Assembly: GCF_014643835.1 (NCBI RefSeq)
Contig: NZ_BMKD01000003.1
Coordinates: 248,001-312,000, forward strand
Source of the DNA: Mucilaginibacter rubeus
Lineage (GTDB): Bacteria; Bacteroidota; Bacteroidia; Sphingobacteriales; Sphingobacteriaceae
Direction of reading: 5' to 3'
DNA: 64,000 bases
In this document: one piece after another, positions 40,614 to 50,239 of the stretch
Position numbering within the stretch: the first letter of the stretch is position 1
Layout: every line of letters begins with the position of its first letter
Made by a program: the position numbers and the translations under genes
Notes under the pieces: generated by a model
Database searches by the model: none
The model's input: the letters and a program-made list of their open reading frames with translations, nothing else
What the model was told of the DNA's origin: nothing

Positions 40614-43600
40614 ATGAAAAAGGGATCCTTTGTCTGTTTTGTTCTTTTTTTGATCATTTCTTCGGCCCATGCGCAGTCGCCCATCAAAAATAAGATCCTC
40701 AATTATTCTTTAAAAAATGGTCTTTCTTTTGGTATTGTAAATAGCATTACACAGGATGATAAGGGTTTTATGTGGTTTGCCACCAATGATGGGCTCAATC
40801 GTTTTGACGGTACAACTTTTAAGATTTTTAAATCGCGCCTGGGCGATTCAACTGCGCTGGCCAGTAACTATGTACAAAAGGTTTTGTGCGATGTTCATGG
40901 CAGTATCTGGGTGTCGTCAAGAAACGGCCTCAGCAAATTTGATAGCCGTACAGAAAAGTTTATCCATTATAAATTCACCTCTAACAAGGCCGTCAAAAAC
41001 GATATCAGTAATATCATCCAAAGCCATGATGGTAATTTATGGATCACATCTTATGGGCAGGGATTTTCTTATTTCAATACCAAGTCAGTAAAAGTTGTTA
41101 ATTACACCCAAGCCAATTTGTCCCGGCTGTCAAGTAACAGGGTGCTCTGTTTGTACGAAGATTCAAGGGGCCTGGTATGGGTGGGTACACAGGAAGGCAG
41201 CATCAATGTTTTTAGTCATAAGGATGGTGTAATAGCCAACCTTGCGGGCATAGGCCCTCCAATAGCCAACCTGCCGGGTACCCGGATCAATGATATTTTT
41301 GAAGATCATTTTCACAACATGTGGATAGCAACCGGAAGCGGGCTCGGCTACTACAACAGGCAATCAAATAAATTTACCTTACTGCAAACCGGTCAGCAGG
41401 GTATTAAAAGTAAACGATACATATCAGTTATTGAAGATAGCGATAAGCAATTGCTTGTAGGTCTGCAGGATGGGGGGCTGTTTAAAGTTAACATTGGTAC
41501 AAGCTCCAACTACAACATTAATAACTTTTTTCTTCAGCCGGTAACCGGCGATGACGGGTATTACCTTACACAGCGCTCTGTTCAAACGCTTTATATAGAT
41601 AAGGATAAAAATGTTTGGGTAGGTACCTATGGCGATGGCATTTACATGGTGAGCAGCATTAAGGAGAAATTTTCAAAGATTGCTAAAAAGCGATATGGGG
41701 CCAGCGGCGAAAGTTTGGTAAGGTTTTATGGCCTGTGCCAGGATCGCGACGGCTTTTTATGGCTGGGCACTGATGGCGAGGGGATTTACAAAACCAGCCA
41801 CAATGGCACCCTTATAAAGCAATACAAAGCAGATGGGCAGCCCGGCAGCATTACCGACAATGCCATTTTATTCGGCTATACCGATCAGGATGGTGATTTA
41901 TGGTTTGGTACTTATGCAAAGGGACTTTTGCAATATAACAAGAAAACGGATTCGTTTGTCAACTACCTACACACCCAGGCAGATAACAAAAGCCTGGGTG
42001 GTAACGACGTACGGGTTATCTACCAGGACAAGCATAAAAATTTATGGATTGGCACCAATGGCGGCGGCTTGTGCCTGTTTAATGCCGTTACAAAGTCTTT
42101 CACCAACTATACACCAGCCAATAGCGGCCTTACTTCATACGATGTAAGATCAATTGCCGAAGACGGTAATGGTAATTTATGGGTTGGTACTTATGGTGGG
42201 GGACTTGATTTTTATAACGCCGGACAAAAGAAATTCAGCAGGTATTTTAAACCTGTTGATGAAAAAAACAATTTACCCGGCCAGGTGATATTTTCACTTC
42301 ATCCCGACAAACAACACAGGTTATGGATAGGAACCGAGGGCGATGGATTAATTTCATACGATCTTCAAAACCGGGTTTTTAAAAAGTTTAATGAAACTAA
42401 TGGCCTGGCTAATAATACAGTATCGGCCATTAAGGAATCATCTGATGGTTCATTGTGGCTAAGTACCAATAAAGGCTTATCAAACCTTGATGTACGGAAT
42501 AATAAGATCTTAAATTATGATCAGTCGGATGGGTTACAGGCCGGGCAGTTTAACGCAGGGTCTGTTTTGTTTGATTCTGCTAATGGATTAATGTATTTTG
42601 GGGGAACAGAAGGGCTTAACTTTTTTGACCCTGAAAAAGTAAATCAAAGCGATTATAAACCAAAAGTTATTATAACAGGTTTGCAGATTTTTGGTAAGCA
42701 GGTTGAAGTTGGCGGGCTTGACAAGGACCGCACCGTATTGCCCGAAGCCATTAACCAGGCAAGGCAGATCACGTTACAGCCTGATCAGTCGGTGTTTTCT
42801 ATCCAGTACGCCTCGTTGAATTATACTTACCCGGATAAGGGGGGCTTTGCTTATAAACTGGATGGTCTTGATAAAACCTGGAACTATGTTGGCGATCAGC
42901 GGCTTGCAACTTACCGCTACCTTGAACCCGGGGAATATACGTTCAGGGTAAAAGCATCCAACCAGGATGGCTTGTGGTTTGATAATTATGCCACCTTACA
43001 GGTTAAGATCCTGCCGCCCTGGTATAAAACCTGGTGGGCTTATTTAATTTATATAGCGGCAGCAGGGGTTGTAACTTATTACTATATACTTTACAGAAAC
43101 CGCCAAACCAGGCTTAAATACGAGGTTAAAGTAGCCCAGCTTTCGGCCGAAAAAGATAAGGAACTTAATGAGCGTAAACTTTCCTTTTTTACCAATATCT
43201 CGCATGAATTCCGCACACCGTTAACGCTCATCATCAACCCGGTAAAGGATATGTTGTTCGGGAAGGGCGAGGTTACTGATGACGCCGGTAATTTGCATAT
43301 CATTTACCGCAACGCACGGCGTCTTTTGAGTTTGGTTGATCAGCTTTTACTATTCAGGAAAGCCGAAAGCGACACTGATAAGCTTAAAATAGTAAGGCTT
43401 AATATCGTATCGCTTTGTCATGAGGTGTTTTTATGTTTTAATCACCAGGCACGTACCAAGCATATTCAGTTTGATTTTGTAAGTCAAAGGGATGCGATAG
43501 AGATTTATGCCGACAGGGAAAAAATGGAAATAGCCCTGTTTAACCTCATCTCGAATGCGTTGAAGTTTACACCGGAGTATGGCATAGTAACTTGTACAAT

Positions 43601-44801
43601 AGCCGATTTTAACGATAAAATTACCATCGAGATAAAGGATAGCGGCTGTGGAATAGCCGAGGGTACCGGCGATCAGTTATTCGGCAAGTTTTACCAGTTG
43701 CAAAATTCGGCGCCAATGGCAGGCGGGTTTGGCATTGGGCTATACCTGGTTAAAGCGTTTATTGAAAACCATAAAGGCAGCATCGGTTATACCAGCCAGC
43801 AGGGGCAGGGCACGGTGTTTCATGTATCGTTGTTAAAAGGCAGGGAGCATTTTGGGCAGCAGTTTGTGTTTGAAGACGTTGCCGAAACTTCGGTGTTCCT
43901 GGATGAGCTAATGGAGAATAAGGGTGAATTAGCCGCCGTTGAGGCTGAAAACGCCGTCGCAGCCAAAAATTCTGAGGCTTTAAGCTCCGATACCAAAACC
44001 ATGCTGCTGATTGATGACAATCAACAGATCCGTACGTACCTTAAACAAATTTTTACAGGCGAATTTGAGGTTTTTGAAGCCGATAATGGTACAGATGGAC
44101 TTGAACTTGCTTATCACCTGGTGCCCGATATTGTAATAAGCGACGTAATGATGCAGGGGTTAAGCGGTATTGAGGTATGTAGCCGTATTAAGGAAGATCC
44201 TGTGCTGAACCACATCCCCGTGATATTGCTTACCGCCAGTTCCTCGCCCGAAATAAAGCTTAAAGGTATTGAAGGAGGGGCGGATGATTATATCAGCAAG
44301 CCTTTTGAAAAAGAGATCCTGGTGGCCCGTGTTAACGGGATCCTGAAAAGCAGGAACAACCTGCAGAAGTATTTCTATAATGAAATAACCCTTAACAAAT
44401 CAAATGATCTCAAGATTTCGCAGGAGTACAAGGAATTTTTAGAAAAATGTTTGCAGATAGTTGAGCAGCACTTAACCGACCCGGATTTCAGCATCAAAAC
44501 ACTGGCTGCCGAAATAGGCATGAGCCACTCTAACTTATACAAGCGGATCAAATCTATTTCCGGGCAATCTGCAAATAGTTTTATCCGTTTTATCCGCTTG
44601 CGTAAGGCGGCCGAGATCTTGCTGACAACCGATAGCACAGTTTACGAAACGGCCTATAAAGTGGGCTTAAATGACCTCAAATACTTTAGAGAACAATTCA
44701 ACAAGCTGTTCGGTATAAATCCGTCCGATTACATTAAGAAATATCGTAAGCCATTTCACAACAATTACAACGTGAACCGGGATGTGATTAAGGAGAATTA
44801 A
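40614..44801 (+). CDS. Hybrid two-component system regulator (HTCS)
   Basis: 1395 residues from ATG 40614 (a TTG at 40608 is less likely). Order of parts: signal peptide (ends SSAHAQ); 14-bladed periplasmic propeller of Reg_prop repeats (about residues 25-690, many D-G-x-L/I-W-I/V-G-T units); Y_Y_Y domain (about 715-795); membrane helix (about 805-828); HisKA with phospho-acceptor His864 in NISHEFRTPL; HATPase_c (NLISNALKF, GFGIGLYLV); receiver domain with Asp1177 in VISDVMM; C-terminal AraC HTH (about 1290-1390). It senses an oligosaccharide in the periplasm and binds DNA from the same, membrane-anchored protein. Its target is probably the SusC promoter 470 bp downstream. Confidence 0.97.
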   Translation: MKKGSFVCFVLFLIISSAHAQSPIKNKILNYSLKNGLSFGIVNSITQDDKGFMWFATNDGLNRFDGTTFKIFKSRLGDSTALASNYVQKVLCDVHGSIWVSSRNGLSKFDSRTEKFIHYKFTSNKAVKNDISNIIQSHDGNLWITSYGQGFSYFNTKSVKVVNYTQANLSRLSSNRVLCLYEDSRGLVWVGTQEGSINVFSHKDGVIANLAGIGPPIANLPGTRINDIFEDHFHNMWIATGSGLGYYNRQSNKFTLLQTGQQGIKSKRYISVIEDSDKQLLVGLQDGGLFKVNIGTSSNYNINNFFLQPVTGDDGYYLTQRSVQTLYIDKDKNVWVGTYGDGIYMVSSIKEKFSKIAKKRYGASGESLVRFYGLCQDRDGFLWLGTDGEGIYKTSHNGTLIKQYKADGQPGSITDNAILFGYTDQDGDLWFGTYAKGLLQYNKKTDSFVNYLHTQADNKSLGGNDVRVIYQDKHKNLWIGTNGGGLCLFNAVTKSFTNYTPANSGLTSYDVRSIAEDGNGNLWVGTYGGGLDFYNAGQKKFSRYFKPVDEKNNLPGQVIFSLHPDKQHRLWIGTEGDGLISYDLQNRVFKKFNETNGLANNTVSAIKESSDGSLWLSTNKGLSNLDVRNNKILNYDQSDGLQAGQFNAGSVLFDSANGLMYFGGTEGLNFFDPEKVNQSDYKPKVIITGLQIFGKQVEVGGLDKDRTVLPEAINQARQITLQPDQSVFSIQYASLNYTYPDKGGFAYKLDGLDKTWNYVGDQRLATYRYLEPGEYTFRVKASNQDGLWFDNYATLQVKILPPWYKTWWAYLIYIAAAGVVTYYYILYRNRQTRLKYEVKVAQLSAEKDKELNERKLSFFTNISHEFRTPLTLIINPVKDMLFGKGEVTDDAGNLHIIYRNARRLLSLVDQLLLFRKAESDTDKLKIVRLNIVSLCHEVFLCFNHQARTKHIQFDFVSQRDAIEIYADREKMEIALFNLISNALKFTPEYGIVTCTIADFNDKITIEIKDSGCGIAEGTGDQLFGKFYQLQNSAPMAGGFGIGLYLVKAFIENHKGSIGYTSQQGQGTVFHVSLLKGREHFGQQFVFEDVAETSVFLDELMENKGELAAVEAENAVAAKNSEALSSDTKTMLLIDDNQQIRTYLKQIFTGEFEVFEADNGTDGLELAYHLVPDIVISDVMMQGLSGIEVCSRIKEDPVLNHIPVILLTASSSPEIKLKGIEGGADDYISKPFEKEILVARVNGILKSRNNLQKYFYNEITLNKSNDLKISQEYKEFLEKCLQIVEQHLTDPDFSIKTLAAEIGMSHSNLYKRIKSISGQSANSFIRFIRLRKAAEILLTTDSTVYETAYKVGLNDLKYFREQFNKLFGINPSDYIKKYRKPFHNNYNVNRDVIKEN

Positions 44802-44975
44802 TCGTGTTTATCGGTTGGTTGATTCACCTGGTTCATACCTCGCCGGACCAACTTCCCTTCGGCTTCAGTTTCACAGCTAAGCTAAGAGTTGTTTTTGTGG
44901 CCCTTCTTTACAAAGTGATGAGCGGACGACAAGCGCAGCAATGTTGGGGGGCTAAATACTACAACTTATTTTTGT

Positions 44976-45002
44976 CCCCCTGCCAGTATTGATTTACCCC
45001 CT
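44976..45002 (+). promoter_or_regulatory. CCCCCT direct-repeat pair 1
   Basis: GTCCCCCTG and TTACCCCCTC with CCCCCT at 44976-44981 and 44997-45002, exactly 21 bp apart. It lies upstream of the HTCS terminator. Confidence 0.5.
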
Positions 45003-45006
45003 CTTT

Positions 45007-45043
45007 AAAAAGCGCCCAAAATGCTGTTTTTAAGCGCTTTTTT
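45007..45043 (+). terminator. Terminator of the HTCS gene
   Basis: AAAAGCGC (45008-45015) pairs with GCGCTTTT (45034-45041), an 8-bp stem with a T-run of six after the stem GC pairs. Confidence 0.8.
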
Positions 45044-45051
45044 ATGAAATA

Positions 45052-45080
45052 CCCCCTGTCTTATTCAGAATTTACCCCTC
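45052..45080 (+). promoter_or_regulatory. CCCCCT direct-repeat pair 2, candidate HTCS operator
   Basis: AATACCCCCTGT (CCCCCT at 45052-45057) and TTTACCCCTCA (CCCCT at 45075-45079), 22 bp apart. That is two helical turns, as expected for AraC-type double HTH binding. It lies about 70-100 bp before the predicted SusC transcription start. Confidence 0.6.
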
Positions 45081-45270
45081 ACTCATTTTTGCTTTAAAAC
45101 GCAATTTAGCCCTACCAATAACCAAGGTTTAAACCAAACTTTTGTACCGTGTATAAATAATAAGGTCAAAATGGGGCGGTAGTTTATCGATGCCGAATCC
45201 ACTTTCTTGTTTTTATGCACCTCGCTTTGCAAGGTTTGAGCCGATTAAAAAACCAATTTTTTAAAACCAT

Positions 45271-48200
45271 ATGAAACTAAATTTACATGTAAAGGATTCT
45301 CCCCATCGGAAAAGATCACCCCGCTTTTTCGTAGTTGCGGCCGGCATGGCCGTTGCTTGTTTCGCTACAGTCCAAATGCCGGTAATGGCTTTTGCGGGTA
45401 CCATTAATGAACAGCGCTTACCTGATGCCAGAATAACGGGCCAGGTTACCGACGAAAAAGGCCAGACCCTGCCAGGTGTAAGCGTTGCCTTAAAAGGCAC
45501 ATCAACCGGGGTTGTTACCGATGTTAACGGTAAGTTCAGCCTTAACGTGCCCAGTGCTTCATCAGGCATTTTAGTGTTTAGCTATATTGGCTACAACACG
45601 CAGGAAATTATCCTTAACGGGCAAGCTACTCTTAACATTCAATTACAGGCCGATTCTAAATCATTGAACGAGGTTGTGGTTGTAGGTTACGGTACACAGA
45701 AAAAAGCCACTTTAACGGGTTCAATTTCGCAGGTTAAAGGCTCTGAGCTGGTAAAAAGCCCTCAGCCAAATCTTTCAAACGGTATTGCCGGTCGTTTTTC
45801 GGGGGTAGTGGTTAATAACCGCAGCGGTGAACCTGGTTATGATGGTTCAGGTATTACTGTACGTGGTTTGGCCACCAGCGGCAGCAACGATGTATTAATT
45901 GTTGTTGACGGTATTCCGGCTCAGATAGGCGGTTTGGAAAGGCTTGATCCTAATGACATTGAAAGCATGTCGGTACTAAAAGACGCTTCAGCTGCAATTT
46001 ATGGTAACCGTGCTGCTAACGGTGTTATCCTCATTACTACAAAACGCGGTAAAACCGGTAAACCAACTATCAACTATAGTTTCAACCAGGGCTTCAGTTC
46101 GCCAACCCGCTTGCCAAAAATGGCCGACGCGGCAACTTATGCCCAGATCATGAACGAGATTAATTACGACTCGAACCCGGCCGGCGGCTTAAACCAATCG
46201 TATACTGCCGAGCAGATCCAAAAGTTTAGGGATGGTTCTGACCCGTTAAATTATCCAAATACCGATTGGGAAAAGCAAACGCTTAAAGGTTCGGCTTTGC
46301 AAAACCAGCATAGCCTTTCTATTGCCGGTGGTAGTGATGATATCAAATACTTTGTATCATTAGGTACGCTTTACCAGGATGGTATTTATAAAAATGGTGC
46401 TACCAAATATCACCAATATAATTTCCGGTCAAATATTGATGCTAACGTTACTAAACGCTTAAAAGTAGGTTTATCACTTTCGGGCCGTGAAGAAGACAGG
46501 CAATTTCCGATAACCGGTGCGGGCGATCTGTTCCGTTCTGTTTACCGTGCTAAACCTATTGTAGCCGCTTATTATCCAAATGGCTTGCCAACTACAGGTA
46601 TCGAAAATAATAACCCGGCAGTACAGGTAACGAGTCTTGGTGGTAATGCCAACAATCCTAAACAGGTTTTTAACGGTATTTTAAAAGGTAGCTACGCTAT
46701 CCCTGGTATTGAAGGTTTATCAGTTGATGGTTTCTTTTCTGTTGATAAATCGTATAACTTGAATAAAAACTTCAGTAAGCCGTATGTTCTGTATAGCTAT
46801 GTTCAGAGTTCAAATACTTATAATAAGGTTACAGTAGGCGGCAATAACAATGCGGCAACTTTATTCGAGTCGCAAAGGAACGATATTTTGCTTACCTCGA
46901 ATATTAAATTAAACTACGCGCATAAGTTTGGTTTGCATGATGTGAGCGCTTTTGTTGGTTATGAACAAAGCAAAAACCACATCGAGTACTTTGATGCTAC
47001 ACGTTTTAACTACCTGTCATCGCAATTGCCTGATCTGTCGCAAGGCGGAAGCGCAGCTACCGATTACCTTAATTCGGGCTGGAGCTCAAATTACAATCGA
47101 GCCAGCTATATCAGCCGTTTAACATACGCTTATGATGAAAAGTATTTGTTTGAAGGCCAGTTACGCGCTGATGGTACATCAATTTTTCCGGGCGCAAAAC
47201 AATGGGGCTATTTTCCTTCTGCTTCGGTAGGTTGGAGAATTACTAAAGAAGATTGGTTTAAAAACAGTGTAGGATTTTTTGATGATCTGAAAATCAGGGC
47301 TTCTTATGGTTCGTTAGGTAATGACGCTGTTGGCCCGTTCCAGTATTTTAATAACTATACTTTAGTTCCCAATGGTTTTGTGGCAAGCAATCCGGGTAGC
47401 GGCTCGAACGTTATTCAGCCAAACGTTAATCTTGTTAAATTGGCAAACCCCGGCATTACATGGGAATCCTCTAAAAAGCTCGATATTGGTATCAATGCCA
47501 CTTTTTTGCATAATTTTACAGTGGAGGCCATCTATTTCCAGCAAAGAAGGCGTAATGTACTTACAGCCAGGAATGCGTCGATTCCCGGATCATCAGGTAT
47601 AGTTAACCCTTATGGCTCAGATCCTCTGGTGCCACTTGAAAATATAGGTAAGTTTAACAGTGATGGTTTTGAGGCAACTTTAGGTTATAACCATACCGGC
47701 CATGAATTTACGTGGGGTGTAAGCGGTAATATTACTTATGCCAAAAGCAAAATTGTTTTCATTGATGAGGCACCCGGTGCTTTATCTTATCAGCGCCAAA
47801 CAGGTTTACCGATAGGTACGTCATTACTTTACAACGCGATAGGTATATTCCGTACCCAGGCCGAGCTTGATGCAACGCCGCACGTAACCGGCGCTAAAGT
47901 TGGCGACTTGATATACCGTGATGTTAATAATGACAAGCAAATAAATGCCGATGACCAAACCCGTAGCAAATACGGCAATATCCCGCAAATTACTTATGGC
48001 TTTAGTTTAAACGCAGCATACAAAAACTTCGATCTTTCGGTACTATTTGCAGGCCAGGCGCAGGTTAGCCAGTATGTATTGCCCGAAGCAGGTAGTGTAG
48101 GTAACTTTTACAGCAGCTGGGCCGATAACAGGTTTAGCCCCTCAAACACCAATGGAACTTATCCACGTGTAACAGACCGAGCATCGAACGCTATCAGTGG

Positions 48201-48453
48201 TGGTTTATATAACAATACTTTTTGGCTTAATGATGCTTCTTTCCTTCGGTTAAAGAATGTGCAATTAGGCTATAATTTCAATGCGCCGTTCCTATCAAAA
48301 CTTAAAATAGGTGGTTTAAGGGTTTACGCAAGTGCGTTCAACTTATTCACCATTACCAAAGTGAAGGATTACGATCCTGAAGGAACCAGTGGCAGCGGTC
48401 AGTTTTATCCGCAACAGCGAATTATAAACTTAGGTGCTAACGTGAAATTTTAA
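45271..48453 (+). CDS. SusC/RagA-family TonB-dependent transporter of the HTCS PUL
   Basis: 1060 residues. It has an unusually long charged N-terminus (MKLNLHVKDSPHRKR) before the hydrophobic signal segment (AGMAVACFATVQMPVMAFA). CarboxypepD_reg-like domain (LPGVSVALKGTSTGVVTDVN), TonB-box/plug region (LNEVVVVGYGTQKKATLTGS, IAGRFSGVVVNNRSGEPG, LIVVDGIPAQIGG, LKDASAAIYGNRAANGVI), and a barrel ending RIINLGANVKF. Imports oligosaccharides with the SusD encoded 14 bp downstream, after surface cleavage by the GH5 and GH30 enzymes that follow. Likely under HTCS control via the CCCCCT boxes. Confidence 0.96.
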   Translation: MKLNLHVKDSPHRKRSPRFFVVAAGMAVACFATVQMPVMAFAGTINEQRLPDARITGQVTDEKGQTLPGVSVALKGTSTGVVTDVNGKFSLNVPSASSGILVFSYIGYNTQEIILNGQATLNIQLQADSKSLNEVVVVGYGTQKKATLTGSISQVKGSELVKSPQPNLSNGIAGRFSGVVVNNRSGEPGYDGSGITVRGLATSGSNDVLIVVDGIPAQIGGLERLDPNDIESMSVLKDASAAIYGNRAANGVILITTKRGKTGKPTINYSFNQGFSSPTRLPKMADAATYAQIMNEINYDSNPAGGLNQSYTAEQIQKFRDGSDPLNYPNTDWEKQTLKGSALQNQHSLSIAGGSDDIKYFVSLGTLYQDGIYKNGATKYHQYNFRSNIDANVTKRLKVGLSLSGREEDRQFPITGAGDLFRSVYRAKPIVAAYYPNGLPTTGIENNNPAVQVTSLGGNANNPKQVFNGILKGSYAIPGIEGLSVDGFFSVDKSYNLNKNFSKPYVLYSYVQSSNTYNKVTVGGNNNAATLFESQRNDILLTSNIKLNYAHKFGLHDVSAFVGYEQSKNHIEYFDATRFNYLSSQLPDLSQGGSAATDYLNSGWSSNYNRASYISRLTYAYDEKYLFEGQLRADGTSIFPGAKQWGYFPSASVGWRITKEDWFKNSVGFFDDLKIRASYGSLGNDAVGPFQYFNNYTLVPNGFVASNPGSGSNVIQPNVNLVKLANPGITWESSKKLDIGINATFLHNFTVEAIYFQQRRRNVLTARNASIPGSSGIVNPYGSDPLVPLENIGKFNSDGFEATLGYNHTGHEFTWGVSGNITYAKSKIVFIDEAPGALSYQRQTGLPIGTSLLYNAIGIFRTQAELDATPHVTGAKVGDLIYRDVNNDKQINADDQTRSKYGNIPQITYGFSLNAAYKNFDLSVLFAGQAQVSQYVLPEAGSVGNFYSSWADNRFSPSNTNGTYPRVTDRASNAISGGLYNNTFWLNDASFLRLKNVQLGYNFNAPFLSKLKIGGLRVYASAFNLFTITKVKDYDPEGTSGSGQFYPQQRIINLGANVKF

Positions 48454-48467
48454 TCAAGAAGACGATA

Positions 48468-50171
48468 ATGAAACTACAATATAAAACTCCGCTTTTATTT
48501 TTAATGATGGGCGGTATGCTGGGCATCACAGCATGTAAAAAGAATTTACTTGATGTAACCCCTACGGATAGGATCGCATCATCGGCCATTGCTTCGGATA
48601 CCGCGGTGTATGAAGCTTATGTTACCAACCGTTATATCGGTGCTAAATTGCAAGATAAAGAGGGCGATGGCTCAAACCCAGGCTTCGGCCGTGGCTTCGA
48701 ATATAGCATGTGGAGCTCACTTACAGACGAATCGATCTATAACAATGATGATGCTACCTGGCTGATACAAAGGGGCCAGCTTGCTCCCGAAAATTTAGGT
48801 GGCGCAGGTGTGCTTTGGGGACGTAGTTATCGCAGCATCCGCGAGGTTAATTCGGCATTAGCGCTTTTGCCAAACATGCCGTTCAGTGCCGGGCACAAAA
48901 TGCATCTTGAAGGCGAGCTGAAATTTATCAGGGCTTTCCGTTATCAGGATCTGATCCGTAATTACGGCGGAGTTGTTTTAGTGGGCGATAAGGTAACCAA
49001 CCTTAATGATAACCTACAGGACCCTTCACTATTCAAGCGTGCCTCCATTAAAGAGTGTATCGATTACGTATCTGCTCAGCTTGATGATGCCGCTGCTAAG
49101 TTGCCGCTAAACAACGATGGTAGCTGGCTGTTAGGCCGTGCTACAAAAGGTGCGGCGCTGGCTTTAAAGTCAAGACTAAAATTATATGCTGCAAGCCCAT
49201 TATATGCTGCAGGTACCTGGGCCGATGCGGTTACCGCCGCACAGGCAGTTATCAGTTTGAATAAATATGGTATCTACACTGGTGGCTATAATAATCTGTT
49301 TTTAGTTAACGAAACCAACGAAACCATTTTTGAACGTTTATATACTAAAAATGCAAACCATACGCACCTTGAAATAGCCAACGGGCCGAACGGCTATGGC
49401 GGCTGGGCAGGTAATACACCGCTGCAAAATTTGGTTGATGATTACGAAATGGATAATGGTAAAGCTATTACCGATCCAACATCAGGTTATGATCCGACAC
49501 ACCCTTATGATCACCGCGACCCAAGGTTTGCAGCCACTGTGTTATACAACGGCGCGATGTACAGGGGCCGGGCTATTGAATCTTTTATTCCAGGTGGTAA
49601 GGATAGCAAAGACGGAGCAGATAACTGGAATACTACCAAAACAGGTTATTACCTCAAAAAATATATGAATGATGCATATCCGCTTCAAAATCCGTGGGGT
49701 AACGCGGGCTTCCAGCCATGGATCTATTTCCGTTATGCTGAGATCCTGTTGAACTTTGCTGAAGCGGCTAACGAAGCTTACGGACCGGATGTGATCCCTT
49801 CGGGTTCAACCTTATCTGCACGTACAGCGATTAATCTGATCCGTTCTCGTCCAAGTGTTAATATGCCGGCTTTGGCTTCAGGTATGTCGCAATCACAGAT
49901 GCGTGATGCCGTACGTTACGAGCGTCGTGTTGAGCTGGCATTTGAAGAACACCGTTTTTACGATGTACGCCGCTGGAAAATTGCTGACGTTACCGAAAAT
50001 AAACCGGCGGGTGGGGTGATCATCACCAAAAACGCTGATGGCAGCTTTGCTTATACACCAAAAGTAGCCTTGGATGGCCGTTCTTTTGCAACCAAACATT
50101 ACTGGTTGCCGATACCAAGGGCCGAGATCCAGGCGTCTGGTGGCCAATTGCAACAAAACGCTGGTTACTAA
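48468..50171 (+). CDS. SusD/RagB-family glycan-binding lipoprotein
   Basis: 567 residues with lipobox GITAC at Cys23 and the charged +2 residues KKN typical of surface export. SusD fold markers: KFIRAFRYQDLIRNYGGVVLV, ATKGAALALKSRLKLYAASPLYA, RYAEILLNFAEAANEAYG, RYERRVELAFEEHRFYDVRRW and HYWLPIPRAEIQA. Partner of the preceding SusC. A terminator hairpin follows at 50183 before the first GH gene. Confidence 0.96.
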   Translation: MKLQYKTPLLFLMMGGMLGITACKKNLLDVTPTDRIASSAIASDTAVYEAYVTNRYIGAKLQDKEGDGSNPGFGRGFEYSMWSSLTDESIYNNDDATWLIQRGQLAPENLGGAGVLWGRSYRSIREVNSALALLPNMPFSAGHKMHLEGELKFIRAFRYQDLIRNYGGVVLVGDKVTNLNDNLQDPSLFKRASIKECIDYVSAQLDDAAAKLPLNNDGSWLLGRATKGAALALKSRLKLYAASPLYAAGTWADAVTAAQAVISLNKYGIYTGGYNNLFLVNETNETIFERLYTKNANHTHLEIANGPNGYGGWAGNTPLQNLVDDYEMDNGKAITDPTSGYDPTHPYDHRDPRFAATVLYNGAMYRGRAIESFIPGGKDSKDGADNWNTTKTGYYLKKYMNDAYPLQNPWGNAGFQPWIYFRYAEILLNFAEAANEAYGPDVIPSGSTLSARTAINLIRSRPSVNMPALASGMSQSQMRDAVRYERRVELAFEEHRFYDVRRWKIADVTENKPAGGVIITKNADGSFAYTPKVALDGRSFATKHYWLPIPRAEIQASGGQLQQNAGY

Positions 50172-50182
50172 TAAAATATTCC

Positions 50183-50213
50183 GGGGGAAGAGCTTCTTTC
50201 TTCCCCCTTTTTT
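50183..50213 (+). terminator. Terminator between SusD and GH5
   Basis: GGGGGAAGA (50183-50191) pairs with TCTTCCCCC (50199-50207), loop GCTTCTT, then six T. It would uncouple susCD from the enzyme genes. Confidence 0.9.
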
Positions 50214-50239
50214 CTCCCAATTCTAACCTATAACAAATT

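Larger units (their letters stand above)
44802..45270. promoter_or_regulatory. HTCS-SusC intergenic control region
   Basis: 469 bp with two pairs of TACCCCCT-like boxes, the HTCS terminator between them, and a possible SusC promoter: AACTTTTG at 45137-45144 is near the TAnnTTTG consensus. A long leader of about 120 nt precedes ATG 45271. No ORF supported. Confidence 0.65.
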
